Shown here: positions 61,285 to 64,000 of the stretch, in pieces
Layout of the letters: every line of letters starts with the position of its first letter
Numbering within the stretch: the stretch's first letter is position 1
Origin: Bradysia coprophila
Taxonomy: Eukaryota; Arthropoda; Insecta; Diptera; Sciaridae
Direction: 5' to 3'
DNA length: 64,000 bases
Assembly: GCF_014529535.1 (NCBI RefSeq)
Contig: NC_050738.1
Location: 13,594,062-13,658,061 of the forward strand
Notes under the pieces: model-generated
Seen by the model: the letters and a program-made list of their open reading frames with translations, nothing else
Told to the model about the DNA's origin: nothing
Databases searched by the model: none
Program-made: the position numbers and the translations under genes

Positions 61285-64000
61285 CTTGAACTCTCTGGAA
61301 AAGAAAAGAAACGCATCGTGAATATCAAATGAATTTTGTTGTGGCAATATACCTATCATATATGTTCAAGAATACGCATAAGATAAGTAACAATAAAAGA
61401 ATGTAACTGAGACTAGGTGTGGTGTAAAAAATATCATTTTGGAAGAGGCAATGTTTTTTTTAACAATTTTAAAAATTAAAGTTCATTATTGTAAGAGTTG
61501 TACAAACACCTCCAGATCATATAAATCAGAGATTAAGATTGATAAAAATGGTTTGAAAAAGAAACTTATGAAATTGAAGGTATGGGCTCCCAAATACATT
61601 ACCGATTGATTGGTAAAAGACGTGAGCAATCTTAGTTCTCCTAATCAATTAACAACAATCGTGTGAGTGAATATATGGTCGGCTGAAACAATTGTTATAA
61701 TCCAAGGCTATAAATAAAATTTTATTTATTATAATCACGTTTTATTTATATACTTTGTTGGGCTATTGTGCGCCTGTACATTTTTGCTATAATTCAACTG
61801 TCTTTCGCTTTGTTACAACACAAACACATAAATTCAATAAAAATACGAATTTTATAAAATGGTACATTCAAAAACCAGTTCTTCAGAGCATGACTTGAAT
61901 GACCGATTAAAGTATAATAAATAAATTTAATATTAAGTGCAAATCGTAGATGGTTCTTCCAATGTTCCGTACAAGTCTAAGCGATTGAAATTTATATTTA
62001 GTTATATGTTCTACCCAGGAGTCATTCTTATGGGTGTGGAGAATGTGTTCTTTTTTTTCTTCTTAGCATTTTGATGACATTGTATCATTAATTTGGTTTT
62101 TAAAAGCAACTAGTAAAGATATCTCTGCCGGTATGGATACATGTAAAAAAGCAATTCAAATAAATATACCGATTTGGTTGTACATTGTATGTTTACTCAC
62201 AACTAAGGTATTTTTACCATTCGACTTTGTTTAACGGATATGCAATTAAACAGATTTCACGCCAAAACTGTACGCAAATAATGAGAGTCCAATGATACAA
62301 ACTTTTTTGTTTCTAGATAATTTTTCAATTTTCGTCGTTTTTTGTTTCGAAATTTAAACTTGAAATATTCTGTATTGAAAGCAAATCATTTGCCCTACTT
62401 AAATGTGTGTTTTTTTTATTGTTATATTTTATAGTTATATTCCCACATCATTGATTAGTTCGACTATATATATGCAGTGCTTGTGTTTATTTATTTATTT
62501 AATGAATATGTTGAGCTGTTACAAATTTCTGTTCGCTGTTAACATTGGGGACAGAAGTTTCCACGTTGATCGTGAATGAAGTAATATAACGTATAATACA
62601 AGCAATGGAAACAGCAGTGTAGTCGCCTAGTTCCAGCTCTAAAGTAAATTCAACGAAACAATTTTAACAGACTGTGTCATGTCTGTTTGAAATGAATTGA
62701 TGATGTAAAAGAATCGATTCAGATTTTAAATTCATCATTTACACAGAGGGGTCAGTTCAACCAAAGGCTTCCACTGGCGGCTATAACACCTGTTGTCGAC
62801 AGCGACGACAAAAACAAATTCTGAGCTCTGGGTAGCATCGTTTAATATAGCAAGAAACATGTAAAGAGCCAGTTTATCAGGAACTGTTGAGAAAATTTAG
62901 ATCAAACCAACCTAGAAACAACACACTTGAAATGAAATTTCCAAATAAGTATTTCACAACGCAGGCGAGAAAACGGTTATTTCCAGACCGCTGAAACGTC
63001 GCAGGCCTTTGCTATGAAAAACATTCTGTTAAAGAAATTAGGAAATTTCATTTTCTCGAGTGACTTTTGGTCTTCGCTATGATCTGGATATTTCCAACTT
63101 TTCTTTCCCTCAGTGAACAAATAACTATTTCTTATTCGTAACATAAAAACAAAACAGTCGTCAATCGACAATGAAAAATTATTTGAATTTTTTATCGTCA
63201 AATATATTTATTATTTTCACCTCTGCCTCACGTATAGATTGTAAATCAAACTAATATTTTATTCACCAATTTAAATATACAAATTGACAAATTATTTTAT
63301 AGGTAGATATACCACTACCTTGCAATAATGAATGACAAAATCTACCAGTTCTATGTTTTTTTTGCTGTTTATTATTTTTTGTGTTATCTAACCACGTAAT
63401 TTCTAATTTTGATTGCACAAACTGATTTGCTTTTTTTTAATTTTTAATTTTTCAACGGTTCAGAGACATGCAAGCTTACCAATAACAATATTATTTACCA
63501 TTTAGAAGTGAGAAATATTAAATTGGCTATGGGCAATCCTAACAAAGTATTGCACCTCATTTTGCTAATTTATTTTGTGTAGGAAAGGTAGCCCTACCTT
63601 TGTCAATAAAATCCTGTTTTCTTTAAATTTAGAATTCGTACGACCACTATTTTAGACATAAAACAGCCGAATGGAAAGATAGTTTTATTTGCGTCCGATC
63701 AACGAAATGGTTTATTGAAATTAATTAAAACATAAAACCCCGTCCATGAGTAATGTTATGCGGCGGAATATAGATAATTTCTGGCGTGAACCTCTTTATA
63801 TTATCTTGCAGTACAATTCGCTCAACTGTGGAATTTATACGATTGTGTTTTGCTGTTGGAACATTGTACAATCAGCACAGAGTGTATGTGTCACGATTGT
63901 AATCCTCTTATCATCAATGTTATCAATAATATTGTGTGGAAATGAAAAAAAAAAAACCTAAAGTAAATCACTACCTAGAAATTGTTGTAATGCTTCCTAT
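61285..64000. other. Gene-free right end of window
   Basis: Upstream side of the SH2D4-type gene; its non-coding first exon should be here but was not located. AT-rich with several AATAAA-like words and a small near-palindrome AAAGGTAGCCCTACCTTT at about 63586-63603. No coding exon supported on either strand. Confidence 0.45.

Overview
This is a piece of an insect nuclear genome, most likely a lower (nematoceran) dipteran. The DNA is AT-rich, introns inside the compact genes are mostly 45-95 nt, and every protein I recognise is a conserved animal family, including one insect-type family (DUF4803). The dipteran placement is inference; I cannot name the species. There is nothing bacterial: no operons, ribosome binding sites or CRISPR.

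Layout. 1-2.7 kb: the first three coding exons of a class I unconventional myosin on the minus strand, running off the left edge. 2.7-20.9 kb: no supportable gene, but several non-autonomous DNA transposons (foldback/MITE elements), some nested. 20.9-23.3 kb: a four-exon secreted DUF4803-type gene, followed by a decayed, 5'-truncated LINE reverse-transcriptase fragment (23.5-24.6 kb). 26.5-28.6 kb: a minus-strand gene for a Ser/Asp-rich, basic, probably nuclear protein whose 5' exons I could not find. 28.6-31.4 kb: foldback elements. 31.4-37.4 kb: a dense block with Qcr7/UQCRB (+), CD2BP2/U5-52K (-, tail to tail with Qcr7) and p66/GATAD2 (+, head to head with CD2BP2). 40.7-43.7 kb: the deubiquitinase USP12/46 (+). 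A partial RpL21 copy lies just behind it, then a 145-bp tandem array. 46.4-47.7 kb: RpL21 (-). 50.5-57.4 kb: a calumenin/reticulocalbin gene (+) with a 5.3-kb intron that hosts an intact single-exon MCRIP-type gene on the opposite strand. 59.8-61.3 kb: an SH2D4-type adaptor (-). 61.3-64 kb: no gene seen.

The genes do not form a pathway. They are housekeeping or regulatory genes: mitochondrial complex III, U5 snRNP, NuRD corepressor, deubiquitination, ribosome, ER calcium handling and signalling. The arrangement features are the 0.72-kb shared promoter between CD2BP2 and p66, the 113-bp gap between Qcr7 and CD2BP2, and the nested MCRIP gene.

Exon models were built by hand from reading frame, GT/AG sites, phase and similarity to remembered families; every model given as complete is phase-consistent end to end. 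No database search was run. I found no convincing new biological system; the most unusual material is the set of foldback elements, including a group with clean 7-bp target-site duplications.
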